Below are positions 31,743-43,864 of a stretch of 64,000 nucleotides of DNA, piece after piece. The notes under the pieces were generated by a model. The model ran no database searches and was not told where the DNA came from. It saw only the letters and a list, made by a program, of their open reading frames with translations. The stretch is from assembly GCF_964656455.1 (NCBI RefSeq), contig NC_135713.1, positions 192,814,187-192,878,186 of the forward strand, read 5' to 3'. Position 1 is the stretch's first letter. Each line of letters begins with the position of its first letter. Source of the stretch: Halichoerus grypus (taxonomy: Eukaryota > Chordata > Mammalia > Carnivora > Phocidae). A program made the translations under genes and the position numbers.

Positions 31743-33806
31743 ATGGCGTTCCTGGGCTGCTTCCTCCTCCTCCTCGCCAGCACCACGGCCCGGGCGGAGT
31801 ACGGCGTGGTCCACGTGGTGTCAGAGAATTGGAGCAAGGACTATTGCGTCCTGTTCAGCTCCGACTATGTCACCCTCCCGCGGGACCTGCACCACGCCCC
31901 ACTCCTGCCCCTGCACGATGGCACCATGGCACCCTGGTGCCCAGGCCGGGACTCCTCCCACCAGGCCCAGCCCGGCTCCCCCAGCCAGCGGCCCCTCCGC
32001 CACACCACCGCCATGGTTATGAGGGGCAACTGCAGCTCCTATGCTAAGGGCTGGCTGGCTCAGGGCCAAGGCGCCCACGGGCTGCTCATCGTGAGCCGGG
32101 TCAGCGGCCAACAGTGTGCAGATACCACCCCGGCATCCCAGGACCCCCACCAGCCCCTGCCGGACCTCACCATCCCCGTGGCCGTGCTCCGCCACACCGA
32201 CATGCTTGACATGCTCAGCCACACCCACGGCAGCGCCGTGGTCCGCGTGGCCCTGTACGCGCCCCCCGAGCCCCTCCTCGACTACAATGTGGTGGTCATC
32301 TTCATCCTGGCTGTGGGCACCGTGGCTGCCGGCGGCTACTGGGTGGGCCTGAGCGAGGCGGACCAGCTGCAGCGGCGCCGGGCCCGAGGAGGAGGGGGGC
32401 CCGGCGGGCACGATCAGCAGGGAGCGGCGGCGGCGGCGGCGGCCGCGGGGGGACAGGAGGGAGAAGACGAGGACGTGCCAGTGGACTTCACGCCGGCCAT
32501 GACGGGGGCCGTGGCCACCATGTCCTGCTCCATCATGCTGTTGCTCTACTTCTTCTACGACCGCTTCGTCTATGTATTGATAGCCATCTTCGGCCTGGGT
32601 GCGGGCACCGGCCTCTACACCTGCCTGGCGCCGCTGGTGCGCAACCTGCCCCTGCAGCGATGCCAGCGGCCCGTGGCCAGCCAGCGGGCCCATCTGCAGC
32701 TGCCCCTGCTGCTACTGGCCGGCCTGTGCGCCGCGGTGACCGCCCTCTGGGTTGCCCACCGCAATGAGGACCGCTGGGCCTGGCTCCTGCAGGACACGCT
32801 CGGTGTGGCCTACTGCCTTTTCGTCCTGCGGCGGGTACGGCTGCCCACGCTCAAGAACTGTGCCTCTTTCCTGCTGGCCCTGCTGGCCTTCGATGTCTTC
32901 TTTGTCTTTGTCACGCCGCTCCTCACCAGGACGGGGGAGAGCATCATGGTGGAAGTGGCCTCGGGCCCCACGGATTCCTTGAGCCACGAGAGGCTACCCA
33001 TGGTGCTCAAAGTGCCTCGGCTGAGCTTCTCGGCCTTGACGTTGTGCCACCAGCCCTTTTCCATCCTGGGCTTCGGCGACATCGTGGTCCCTGGCTTCCT
33101 GGTGGCCTACTGTCACCGCTTTGATGTGCAAATCCGCTCACGCCAGGTCTACTTCGTGGCCTGCACCACGGCCTACGCCGTGGGCCTGCTGGTCACCTTT
33201 GTCGCCATGGTCCTCATGCAGATGGGCCAGCCCGCCCTGCTGTACCTGGTGTCCAGCACCCTGCTCACCAGCCTGGCCGTGGCCGCCTGCCGCCAAGAGC
33301 TCACCCTCTTCTGGACCGGCCAGGGCAGAGCCGAGACACCCGCCCAGCCCGTGGCGGGGCTCCGTGGTGCGCCTTCACTTGGCTCGGAGAAGCGGCAGGA
33401 GGATACAACAGACGTCCACCCGGCCAGCAAGTTTGAGGGCGCCACCAGCCACCCAGCAGGGGACGTGGACAGCAACCTGGAGGAGGACATGGCCGAGACT
33501 GCCACCGTATCTGAGGATGAAGCCGCTGGTCCGGATGGCCACAGGGACAGCTCCGAGGGCTGGAGCGATGCCAACCTGGACCCTGATGAACTGTCTCCTG
33601 CCTCCTCTGGGGCCTCGGAGGAGCCGACGCCACGGATGCCGACCGCCATGCTGAGACCGGTGAGGTCACTGATGCCACCACCCTCGGAGCTGGGCCACGC
33701 CCAGGCCCAGCCCCAGGCCCACGGCGCTGGCCTGCCCTGGACGGGGCTCCACAAGAGGAAGGGCTTGAAGGTAAAGAAGAGCATGTCGACCCAGGCTCCC
33801 TTATGA
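31743..33806 (+). CDS. SPPL2C: Signal peptide peptidase-like 2C, intronless
   Basis: A 687-residue intramembrane aspartyl protease of the SPP/SPPL family, close to the human length (684 as recalled). The ATG at 31743 is the first in frame and has a strong context (A at -3, G at +4). A signal peptide (residues 1-18) is followed by a luminal protease-associated domain (about 20-175) with sequons at N29 and N96, then TM1 (about 183-203). A linker contains eight consecutive alanines (228-235). Eight further helices follow. Catalytic aspartates are D384 in LAFDVFF (FD in place of the family's usual YD, as I recall for human SPPL2C) and D446 in GFGD; the PAL motif is at 497-499. The tail (about 525-687) is acidic and Ser/Pro-rich, ending in a basic patch. 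The single-exon structure suggests an old retrocopy. In human and mouse the gene is testis-enriched. The 290-residue open frame on the opposite strand is a shadow. Confidence 0.97.
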   Translation: MAFLGCFLLLLASTTARAEYGVVHVVSENWSKDYCVLFSSDYVTLPRDLHHAPLLPLHDGTMAPWCPGRDSSHQAQPGSPSQRPLRHTTAMVMRGNCSSYAKGWLAQGQGAHGLLIVSRVSGQQCADTTPASQDPHQPLPDLTIPVAVLRHTDMLDMLSHTHGSAVVRVALYAPPEPLLDYNVVVIFILAVGTVAAGGYWVGLSEADQLQRRRARGGGGPGGHDQQGAAAAAAAAGGQEGEDEDVPVDFTPAMTGAVATMSCSIMLLLYFFYDRFVYVLIAIFGLGAGTGLYTCLAPLVRNLPLQRCQRPVASQRAHLQLPLLLLAGLCAAVTALWVAHRNEDRWAWLLQDTLGVAYCLFVLRRVRLPTLKNCASFLLALLAFDVFFVFVTPLLTRTGESIMVEVASGPTDSLSHERLPMVLKVPRLSFSALTLCHQPFSILGFGDIVVPGFLVAYCHRFDVQIRSRQVYFVACTTAYAVGLLVTFVAMVLMQMGQPALLYLVSSTLLTSLAVAACRQELTLFWTGQGRAETPAQPVAGLRGAPSLGSEKRQEDTTDVHPASKFEGATSHPAGDVDSNLEEDMAETATVSEDEAAGPDGHRDSSEGWSDANLDPDELSPASSGASEEPTPRMPTAMLRPVRSLMPPPSELGHAQAQPQAHGAGLPWTGLHKRKGLKVKKSMSTQAPL

Positions 33807-33889
33807 ACGGGAACCCTGAGACGCGTGCCTCTGGGAGGGCTGGCAGGGTACGTCAGCGCAGCTGCACGTGGTCAGAAAGAAATGGGGGC

Positions 33890-33895
33890 ATTAAA
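33890..33895 (+). promoter_or_regulatory. ATTAAA polyadenylation signal of SPPL2C
   Basis: ATTAAA lies 84 nt after the SPPL2C stop, with a GT-rich stretch at about 33928-33943 downstream. This is the common variant hexamer and would give a very short 3' UTR. Not confirmed by transcript data. Confidence 0.5.
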
Positions 33896-34204
33896 GATAT
33901 TCCATATCTACCCCGCAGAGCTCCGTTGTCTGTTGTGACTGGAAGAAAGCAGCGACCACAGAATAACTCCATGCGGGGCCCAGAAGGTTCTGAGGCTGGG
34001 TGCCAGCCCCCAGTTGTGCAGAGTGGTTAACAGGCCCAGAGAGGGCACGTGACTTGCACGAAGTTACTCAGCAAGGTCAGGAATTGCTCCCAGGGCGTAC
34101 TGGACAGCCACTTGCCCTCTCCCCACCTGCCCACCCCCCACGCCAGGGCCCCAACTCCTCGGCCTGACTGACAGGCCCCATCCCTGGGGTCCCAGCCCCA
34201 CCTC

Positions 34205-34345
34205 ATGCTCAGGTCCAGCAGAACCATTACTGTTCCTTGATCACACCACGTCCTCCCCCTGCCCTCTCTCTCTTTGCACATGCTATTCCCTCTGGCTGGG
34301 ATGTCCTTCTCATCCCACAGAAATACCCTAACCCAGGTTCACTAA
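34205..34345 (+). repeat. LINE-2 fragment
   Basis: TTTGCACATGCTATTCCCTC and TGGCTGGGATGTCCTTCTC. Confidence 0.65.
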
Positions 34346-34874
34346 AACACTCTTAGACACCCTGACAGTGCCGGCTCACATCCACCCTTTCCCCCCAAAC
34401 ATCCCTGCTCGAGGCTTCCTGGATAGCGCAGCACACACCCAGCGTGTTCCTGTACCCATCCCCCCGTTGCATCCACAGACATTGAGTATGCACCTGCTGT
34501 GTGCACCACCCTGTGGGCAGCACAGAAGGAGGTTGCTGTCTAGCTGGGGAAGCATGCGGAGCTGAGAACAGACCAGAAACAACCCGAGAATCATCTCAAA
34601 GCAGGGAGGGAGAGATCGGAACCTGAGTGGAAGCATTTAGAAGGTCGGGCTCTAGTCCCCACACTCCCTTCACTGATTCTGGACGTGAACCCTAGTCTCA
34701 TCTTCAAAATGGGACTTATATTACCATGTCTATTGGAGGCAGGGGCATGGACCAGATGACCTCTTGAGGACCCCATGGTTTTTTAGGTTGGATGGTGTGG
34801 TTCTATGTTGCTTAACAAAGGAAATGAACTCTGGGGTCAGGGAAGGCCTCCTGGAGGAAGCTTTGCTGGAGGTG

Positions 34875-35070
34875 AGAGGCAGTGTGGTACAATGGTTGGG
34901 GTCCTTGAGCCAGCTGCCCACCGGAAATTCCAGTTCTCCCGCTGACCTACAGTGTGTCGCTGAGCAAGTGACTTAACCTCTCAGGGCCATGGTTCACTCA
35001 TCTGTAAAAAGGAATAATAATAAAAATCCCATTTATCATAGGGTTTGGGAGAGGTTGGAATGAGTCGGCT
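34875..35070 (-). repeat. MIR
   Basis: GCAGTGTGGTACAATGGTTG, GAGCAAGTGACTTAACCTCT, CTCATCTGTAAAAAGGAATA. Confidence 0.88.
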
Positions 35071-35244
35071 GATTGACGCCATGCTTTATGAATGTTAATT
35101 TTGTTTCGATCACTCCCCTAAATCCAACTCCCACCAGGCCTCTGAGTCTTGGCCCCCCACCCCCCACCAACCGCTCCACGCCCAGCATCCCTGCTCCTAC
35201 CTCTTCTAGTCAGGGAGTGCACACCAGGCCCCCCCACACCCACC

Positions 35245-35575
35245 CTCCCCCCACAGGATTCCTCTGCCTGGAACTTTCTTCTCCTCCCACCCCCAGCATT
35301 GGGCCTGGCTGGCTCCTTCTCCTTCCAGCTCCAGCTCACATGCCTCCTCTTCAGGGAGGCCTTCCTTGATGACCCTTTCTAAAGTAGACCCCAGCCTCGG
35401 TCACACTGCCGTACCCCTGCTCGCTGGCTTTCTCACCTCCCCCAGGCCAGTGTCAGCTCCATGAGAGCAGGGGCCGCCCTGTCTTACACATCTGTGTGGT
35501 TCCAGAGCCCAGAACAGGGCTGGGGTGCAGTAGGCGCTTGACTTATGTTTTGTTGGAGGAATGAATGAATGAGGA
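35245..35575 (+). repeat. LINE-2 3' end
   Basis: CTCTTCAGGGAGGCCTTCCT, AGCTCCATGAGAGCAGGGGC, GGTGCAGTAGGCGCTTGA and a GAATGAATGA tail. Confidence 0.85.
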
Positions 35576-36534
35576 GTTGATCCAGCTTGAACTCTGGAGG
35601 AAAAGGAGATGCCATGAAGAAGGCCTCACTGCCCGGGCCACCTTCCCGGGTTCCCACAGGGCCTTGGTCAGTGTAGAGATGGGACCCTGAAGGGCTGGCT
35701 GGGCCCTGGGCGTGGGGATTAAGGGGGCCAGTGCAGGGGGGCTGGTAATGCGCATCTCGAAGAAAGCCCCCTCATTGGCCCCTTCCGCAAACCTGAAGGC
35801 CTGGACTGGGCAAGGGCAGCGTGTGGAACCTGGGCCAGGACACTGACCGGTGGGGTTGGCAGCCCCTCCCACCGGAGCCAGCAGCCATCTGGCCTGGACA
35901 GAGGGGCCTCCGCAGGTCCTGGCTCACCCCCAGCCCGGGCGGCCTCCCCACCGCTGACCTGCGTCACTGGGCCTGCCAGGGGTGGGCTCCGCCCCTCCAC
36001 CAGGCCTGAGCGGGGAGTATTCTCGGCCCCCTCACCCCGACTGGGGGACAAAGGACAGCCTATCTCCTGGGAATTTGCAGTCAGAGTGGCTCCCTGGGGC
36101 AGGAACTATGCCTGCCTCGCAGGAGAGGACTCTCAAGGGGAGAGAAGCCCCTCCCCGCCAACCAGGGAAGGGTGAGTCCGACTCTGTCCTCCCCGCTCCA
36201 CCCGGCAGAGGCAAACATTCAGAGAGCATGCTATCTGTAAAATGGGGAGAATAATACTCTCTACCTTACCCCTACCAAACGGTAAGGGGCTGAGCCTGGG
36301 CTCCAGGACCCTCGCAGGGCTTCTGCTGTTGTTCTCTGGCGGCCCAGGGTCCCCCCCACCACCACTCCTGCCCTGACCCCAGAGCCAGTGTCCCTTTTCA
36401 TCTGTGGGTTCTACCTCACTTTGCCAGCTCTCTTCCCAGGGACTGGGTTGAACCCAGGTCCTGGACCGAGCTGCCACCTGTCAGACGTGCCCAGAGCCGG
36501 CAGCCCTCGCCTGCATGCCAGAGGGACACAGGAT

Positions 36535-36750
36535 ACTGCACGTGTGCGTACATGTATGAACATGCGTGTGGGCGTGTGCACACATCCAGACAGGGCCCTC
36601 GGGTACATGTTCATACACACGAGCGTGTACCTCCATGCCCTGCACACACGTGTGTGCACACTCATGCCCGAGCACATGTCCCTGTACTGGCCACCGGCAC
36701 ATCCCTGTGCACACCTTCCATGCGTGCACACATGCACACACATGTACACC
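36535..36750. repeat. Degenerate CA/TG-rich tract
   Basis: Alternating purine-pyrimidine words (CACGTGTGCGTACATGTATG, GTGTGCACAC, CACACATGTACACC) recur on both strands over about 215 bp. This keeps Cys/His-rich frames open in both directions without any real protein. Confidence 0.75.
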
Positions 36751-37849
36751 TGGGCTCTGACTTGTTGCTGCTCTTCCCTTCAGACTCAGCTCTGCCCCAC
36801 CAGGCCTGCCCTGGGCCCGAGGGCGTGGGGGTGCTGATGCCTGGACCTCCCACCGCACAGGACAGGGAGGCCTTTCCAATGGGGCAGACACTGAGATGCA
36901 ATGCTCAGACCTCCTTTGGAGGAGGGCATTTGGTCCACAGCCCTCTCTGGGGTCCCCTCAGCTAACCAGCCCAGGTCGCTTTTCAGGAAGGTGGGGGACA
37001 TGGAGGGCCAGCTAATGACGGAGCAAGATGACGGAGCCAGGGCCCGAGCATCTCCACCCAACACGGGGATCCTCAAATCCCAGCAGTCTTTGCCCCTGAG
37101 CCCCGCTGCACTAGCCCAGAAGGTGGCAGGGCTGCATCCCGGCCTGAGGGCCCCCCCCCCCCGCCCCCACCTGCTTCCTCCACTGCCTTTGCATTCCTGA
37201 CTCCATCTTAGCATCTGCTTCCTGGGGAGCTTGACCAGTGACAGGTGAAGCCTAAGACGGGGCCAGGGCAGAAACAAGCTTCCTGAGGCCACATGCAGGG
37301 CTCCAGGTGGCTGAGCCCTGGCTCTGGGGCTGTGCTTTACTCGGGCTACCCAGCATTTCTCTGTGTAGCCTCATTTAATCCCAGCAAGAACCCCTTAAGG
37401 TGAATAGTCGCAGCTGTGGGTTTTTTTGAGTTAATAAAGAGTTCGATGCTGGAGCTTCTGGATTCCCTGGAGAGTGAGAACCAGCAAGGACCCATGAGAT
37501 GCTGTAATACACAGCTGAGGAAAGGAAAGCCCAAAGAGGATCAGGACCTACAGAAGGTCACACAGCAATGGGATAGCAGAAATAGAACACAACTCTGGTC
37601 TTCCGCCTCCCAGCGCAACAGTTGGGACGAGCTCCATGCCTCAACCCCCTCCCCCTCCACACATCCTGGTCTGCAAAGCAGGCCTCTTCCAGGAAAGCTC
37701 TGGGTCTACTCAGTCCTTTACCCTGTACCCCCCCAGTAGGTACAGCCCTCCATTCTCACTGAGGAGTAGTTGTGTGTGTTGCTTGATAAGGAAGGTTCGT
37801 GATTCAGTGTTAAGCATCTCTTCAGCTAGTGCAGGGGGACGCAGCTGGA

Positions 37850-38010
37850 CCCTGAGACCTCAGAGCTCAGCATTGCTATTCACTTGCCCTGTGACACCAA
37901 GCAACCAAGACCACCCCTCTGTGCCTCCATATCCTCGTCTGTAAAATGATCTGCTAAGACTTACCTTGTAGGTTTGTGGTCAGGATTAAATGAGGTGAGG
38001 TATGTGTATC
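37850..38010 (-). repeat. MIR
   Basis: TTCACTTGCCCTGTGACACC, then CCATATCCTCGTCTGTAAAA and GGATTAAATGAGG. Confidence 0.75.
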
Positions 38011-39466
38011 CACAGCTAACATTGGGCAAGCACAAGCAACAGGCTAGATATATACGTTATCTCATCACATGACACCCAGGGTTTAGAGCGGGAGCTTCCT
38101 GGACAGCACTTGGCATACGCTCAAATGCCATCTGTCCCAAATCAGCTTACAGTTCCTCAGGATTGAGCTCCCAGAGGTGGGCTCATCCTCTTCCTGTGGT
38201 CCCCCCCATCCATGCCCAGTGGGATGTGGTGGATGAGTGGGCGAACAGGGACATCACCAGCGAGCCAGGAAGAGGGGTCCCTCTGCAGTTGGATGGACAC
38301 AGGAAAGGTCCTGTGCCTTTTTCCCTGCAACCCTGAATTTTGAGCGCTTTTGTGCTGCCACCTGCTGGTCAGTAAGAGAAGAGCAGGTGGGCTCACACCT
38401 TAAGGGCCAGGGAGGGGGCATTCCATTAGGGAACGTTGGAATCATCAAAATTAGGGATAATATTCAAAAAATATATAATAACCTACTCATCAGCAGAGTT
38501 CTGAAGCCCCAGCTGGCTCAGGGTTAACCCTTTAGAAGTTTGTGGTGAGAAGGTGGAGGTTCTGAGAGTATTTTGATATTTTATGAAATGAAATAGTCCT
38601 GACACAGCGTCACTGAATGTCCTTAATGTTTAAAGATGGTTCTTGCTCTGACGCTTATCCCATTTCATAGAATCAGGCCACCATGAAGAAGTGTTTGTGG
38701 CCACCAGCACTTGGACCATTGCTGGGAGGTCTCCCACCCTAGTCCTTGTTCTTGGAGGCCCACAGACACCCCTCCCACAGACACCTCAGTGATTATTCAT
38801 TATGTTTGGGAACAAATTCCTGCCCACCACTGGTTCACTTTCCAAATGCTTGGTTTTACCTTTAGGAGTCACATTCCCCAGGACTTACCCTTTGGCCTCT
38901 AGGACTCTCCTCTAGAGCGCTCCACAAGGCATGTAAGTCTGAGTCCAGGTCTCAAACCTCCCTCCTGAGCCCCCCTGGGATCGTGGGACACGGTCTCAGA
39001 GAGACCCCAGGAAGCGAGGCTGGAAAGGGAAACTAAGGTTGCTGCTGGGAGACCCTTGTGCTGCTAGAACACTGAGGCATTGTTCTGAGAAATGCATTTC
39101 TTAGCTTCTCCCAGCCTCTTAAGGACTTGAATGCTAGAGAAGACAGGTGGAGAGAGCGGATTGTGGGGTCTGAGTGAGAGTGTTGCCTCCAGACACCTTC
39201 CAGAACTCTCCAGAACTGAAGACTAAGAGGGAAAGCAGCCTGCCCGAGGTCACACAGCAAGCCAGTTACAAAGCCAAGACAACTAGGAATCTGGAAACTA
39301 ACCCAAGAATCCTTCATAAACAGGAGACCCTTTCTGGAATGCTTGCCTTCTAGAGATTGCTTCCTGAGGTCCACTTCCCCCACATACTTGGTCTTCTTAA
39401 AGCAGGAGGCGCCTGGGTCCAGAGAGAAAAGAACTCCTCTAGGCAAAATCCCAGAGGGATTTATTT

Positions 39467-39490
39467 GCCCCCACCCCCACCCCCACCCCG
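39467..39490. repeat. (CCCCCA)n simple repeat
   Basis: Four cytosine blocks separated by A; a candidate i-motif/G-quadruplex on the other strand. Confidence 0.85.
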
Positions 39491-39689
39491 TAACCCAGCC
39501 AGGGCAAAGCCTCACTGGTGCCTGCAGTTCTGACCCAGGCAGGGAAGTGAACTGGGGCAAGAGGGGCAGCCCTCCTGAGAATCCTTGCCCAGCTCAGGGT
39601 GTCCTCCAGGCCATCCATCCATTTACATGAGAGTCTAAGCCAAGGGCGGGGCTGATCTCCACCCGCTTTGCTTAATCCTTAAAACTGAC

Positions 39690-40140
39690 TGTGGTCAATT
39701 AGATACCCATATTCTAATCCCTGGAACCTATGAATGTTCTTCTATACGAAGGGGAAAGAAAGGACTCGGCAAATGTGATTAAGCTACAGATCTGAAGATG
39801 GGAAGATTATCCTGTATTATATGAGCAGGCCCTAAATGTAATCACAGGAGTCCTTATAAGAGGGAAGCAGAGAAGCGTTACGCAAGCAGAAGTGGATCAG
39901 GCAGTGGGATGGTAGAGGCAGAGGACGCAACGATGTAGCCACAAGCCGAGGAACACCAACAGCCACCAGCAGCTGGAAAGAAGCACAGAACGAATTCCCC
40001 TCTGGAGCCTCCAGAAGGAGCACTGGCCTGCTGACCCCTTGACTTCCGCTGGGTGATGACTGGCTTCAGAACTGTGATAGAATAAATATCTGGTGTTTAA
40101 GCCACCAACTTTGTAGTTAATTTGTTATAGCAGGCATGGG
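39690..40140 (+). repeat. MaLR/ERVL-type solitary LTR (MLT1-like)
   Basis: AATCCCTGGAACCTATGAAT, GTCCTTATAAGAGGGAAGCA, AGAACTGTGATAGAATAAAT (polyadenylation signal region) and TTTAAGCCACCAACTTTGTA follow the MLT1-class LTR layout. The exact subfamily is uncertain. Confidence 0.65.
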
Positions 40141-41139
40141 GAATTCAATTCCAGGTCAACAAACACCCATATCACAGCTCTTATGCTCCCAGCACTGGGC
40201 TTGAGAATGACACATTTTGCAGAACAGATGAGACAAAGGAAGAGCAAAACAGCAAAACCCTAGTCTGTGTATTTTCTTTCCAAAAGGGACAGCCAGGCAC
40301 AGGGGAGTCAGGGAAGGAGAGGCAGGAATCGGGGTGTCGGCTACAATGGCAGTGAGTGTATTCTCACTTCAGGCTCCAGGGACTTGTTTTTACCGTTATA
40401 TTATTTTACTTTGGAGAAAAAAGTAGGAAGGACAAAAAAGTAGGGGGAAACATACAATTTGGTATATTTCCGTCCAGTCATTTTCTTTTCCTTTCATAGG
40501 TTTGTGTGTGTTTCATTTACATATTGGTATTTTGCTATAAATGTTCTATATAACCTTTGAACCTATTCTTGGAGTGGGCTATGTAATATTCTAGAGCAGA
40601 TAAAACTATATAGATTTTACATTCTTTTACAGATGTTTGGTCTGTTTCTTACAGCACATGAAGAATGTATTTGGCTGTAAATTACTTTATCTATTTTGGA
40701 AGATGTCTATAAGGCAGATCTAGTCATTTTACTCCTGGGAAACAAGGGATACGAAAATCTTTGAAGATTGTAATTCATTTTCCTGAATTACTTTCCAAAT
40801 CATGTTTGTGACAATTCATCTTCTGTGCATGCCGCAAAATATGGAAGTGACCATTTTACCACATCTTTGCTAATTTGACATCATGATAAACAACATTTCT
40901 TTAAATTTGCCTATCTCTGATTAATTGTGAGGTTAGATCTTTATTTCCCTATTCCAGTTTATTGATGGAATACTCTCCATTCCAGGGCTTAGCACAAAGT
41001 CCACCAGTTACCACTTCCAATTGATTCTGCACTGGGAAAATCTCTGGGATCCATTTTTCTCATTCCTACTTTTACAGACTTAATTTGAAGATGTTGTGTC
41101 TCACGTGGACCATTAGGATCTTTGTTACAGAAAAGAGCA

Positions 41140-41470
41140 CAATTGTTCTTGGTCATGTCCCTCCAGCTGAAAGACCTCAGATGCCTCCCTACTGCCTGTC
41201 AAACCGGCCCCAACTCTTCAGCTGGGTGTTGAAAACCATCCACAGCCAGCTTTCTCTGCCAGCCAACTTGGCCGCCTACCAGCCCCCAGCCACTCTGTGT
41301 GTGTGGTTCCCTGTGCATGCTTATCCTCACTCCATGCCTCTGCTCCACAGCTCCACTCACTTGGAATATGCTCCCTCCACCTTCTCCTGATTCTTCTGTA
41401 CATGGCATCCACTGAGATCCAGTCCACCTCCTGGGCATCCCTGTGCAGGGCCCTGTCCAAGGTCCTGGAG
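41140..41470 (+). repeat. Possible LINE-2 fragment
   Basis: GCTCCACAGCTCCACTCACT and TTGGAATATGCTCCCTCCAC resemble the L2 3' region. Weak match. Confidence 0.4.
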
Positions 41471-42556
41471 ATGAGCAGTCACAGGATGTAGTTCCTGACT
41501 CAGAGAGTTTTCACTGTCAAAAGCAGGTGGAAGAGGGTACAGATAACATTCTGATTAATTAGAAGCCTTTTGGCTTCAAGGAATAAGAACCCACTCAAAG
41601 TATCTCAAGCAAAAAGAAGAGCTTATTGGAAGGATATGAGATTTCTCAGAACACAAGGGCCAAGAGCCCCATTGGGGCTCCCGGGAATTATAAGTTAGAA
41701 AGCTGTCAGAAAGCAAAGCTGCCCTCTCTGCCTCTCGGGGCTGCATGGTCTCTGGGCATTCACTTCCTCCTCCCCTCCCTGAGCCAACTGCCTCTGCACA
41801 TTCCTTTTGCTCTTGGCCCATCTTGGCACTGACCCCAACTCCGTATCATGGTCTCTTGGCCCAGGGATCACCACCAATGGGCAACAGTCTCTATTCAGAC
41901 ACCATTCAGAGTCTCAAGGGAGAGAGAATTACTCTATTAGATTTACTCTATTTGGTCAGGGTCCTACCCTTGGCTCTCGGTGAGCCCATGGGCCCTTGAC
42001 TCGGGTGTTTACCCTTGGTTTAATCAGCTGTGGCTAGAGATGAAGGGCAGGGAGCGCAGGGTCAAATAGTACAAAGGGTTGTCAGAATCTGAATTTTAAC
42101 AAGCCCCCTAGGTTGTTCGTGTGTTCATGAAAGTTTCAGGAGCCCTGCCATGGAGGAGCAGTTCTCTGAATGACTCTGATCCATCACCAGGGAGCCCGTC
42201 AGAAAAGCAAACTCTGAGTTCTTTCCCCAGGGCCTGGAGGGGGTCTGGGAAGGAGTTGGGTGCTTTACCCAGGTGCTCTAAGCAAGTTCCACCCCCTGCC
42301 CTCCATTTTCCACAGAGAAAATGCCCATCTTCTTTCCATGATGAAGAGCCCGTGTCTTGCTCTCTACCTGTCACCTGTGGAAATGGCCACACTGCTGCTC
42401 TATAAAATGTAACATGTTGGCTCTGTTTATGCTGGCCAGAGGCATGTCACCTCTCTCTGCAGCCCTCATTTTCTTATTCAGGCAGCAACAGGGCCAACGA
42501 TTTCTGTTGTCCTGTCAAGGATCACAGGTTTTAGTACCCTGCTCGGTACCCACCTG

Positions 42557-43044
42557 TGTTAATGTCCTGTGGTTGCTGTAACAAACAGCACAAACTGGGC
42601 AGCTTAAAACAATGGAAGTTTATTATCTCACAGTCTGGAGGCCAGAGGTCTGGAATTCAGGTATCAGTATGGCCTTATTAGAAGCTTAGACACTTAGAAG
42701 CTGGACAAAGGCTCCCTCTGAAGGCTCTAGGGAGAATCCTTCCTTCCCTCTTCCAGCTTCTGGTGACTCCAGGCATTCCTTGGGCTTGTGGTCACCTAAT
42801 TCCAGTCTCTGCCTCCATCCTCATGTGGCTTTCTCCTCTTCTCTCCGTGCCTCATAGCTCACTCTGCCTTCCTCTTACAAGTACACTGGTCATTAGATTT
42901 AGGGACCACCTGGATCGCCCAGGATGATTTTAACTTGAGGTTCTTAACTAATTACCTCCACAAAGATCCCTTTTCCAAACAAGGTCACATTCACAGGTTC
43001 CAGGTAGACATATATTTTGGGGGGCCACCATTCAAAACACTACA
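42557..43044 (-). repeat. MaLR-type solitary LTR (MLT1-like)
   Basis: Starts TGTTAATGTCCTGTGGTTGC and ends CACTACA, so it has TG...CA ends. GCTGTAACAAACAGCACAAA, TTTATTATCTCACAGTCTGG and AAGGTCACATTCACAGGTTC lie between, as in reverse MLT1. About 488 bp. Confidence 0.75.
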
Positions 43045-43864
43045 CCACCCGCCCTGCCAAATGTTTGGGACCAGACCAGGGACAAATGGTGTCCTGTCCC
43101 ATCTCCATCTTTATCTAGAGTAACTACAAATGACAAGATTTCTGGTTAACCCCATATTCAAGCCAGAAGGAAAAGAATATTTAAAAAAACAAGGCATAGC
43201 CTCTCTTCTCAAGGCACCAATGGTTGGGTGGGACCAGAATAGTCAAGAGGGAGGCTGCCTTTGCACCTGCCTCTGGCAGTGCCCACCCCAGGCGCCATCT
43301 TCTGCCAATTTCTGGAGCTCCCACTGGAGGATGAGAGAGTACCCTGAGAGGAAGATGGAACATCCGGGGTGGCGTTCTGGAAATTGCGGGGCCCCCAGCA
43401 CTCTCTCCCGCAGCTTCCGTTCTGTCAGTACAGGACATTTTATGGTTGCCAGGGTGGCAATTAAGGGGGGGACAATTGGCCAAATGGTGCATTCATAGGC
43501 CTCGGCAGCCAGCGTTCTGTGTAGTCTGTCTCAGGGCCAAGGAAAAAAAGACTTTCCAGAAAGTGAGCTGGCATCCAGAAAAGGCCCATCCCAGATGGCT
43601 GCTAATGTCATTAGCCCAATAATGATGAGTGGAATGAATGAGCTAGCCTGGCCCCACTGTGCTTCTCTGAGGAATGCTGATAAGAACATGATCTCCCAGC
43701 TGGGGACCACTAAGCCTGGACCAAGGAAGTAAAGAAGGGAGAATCGGGAGAACTGAGGACAGAGCATTCATTGTGGAAATAGGGAATCAGGTCAGACTTG
43801 GGTTCTCTTCCCAGCTTGGCCACTAATTAGCTACGTGAGCTTGGAAGAATACAGAACCTCGACA

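Noticed and set aside
31821..32693. 290-codon frame on the - strand
   Set aside because: Antisense shadow of GC-rich SPPL2C coding sequence.
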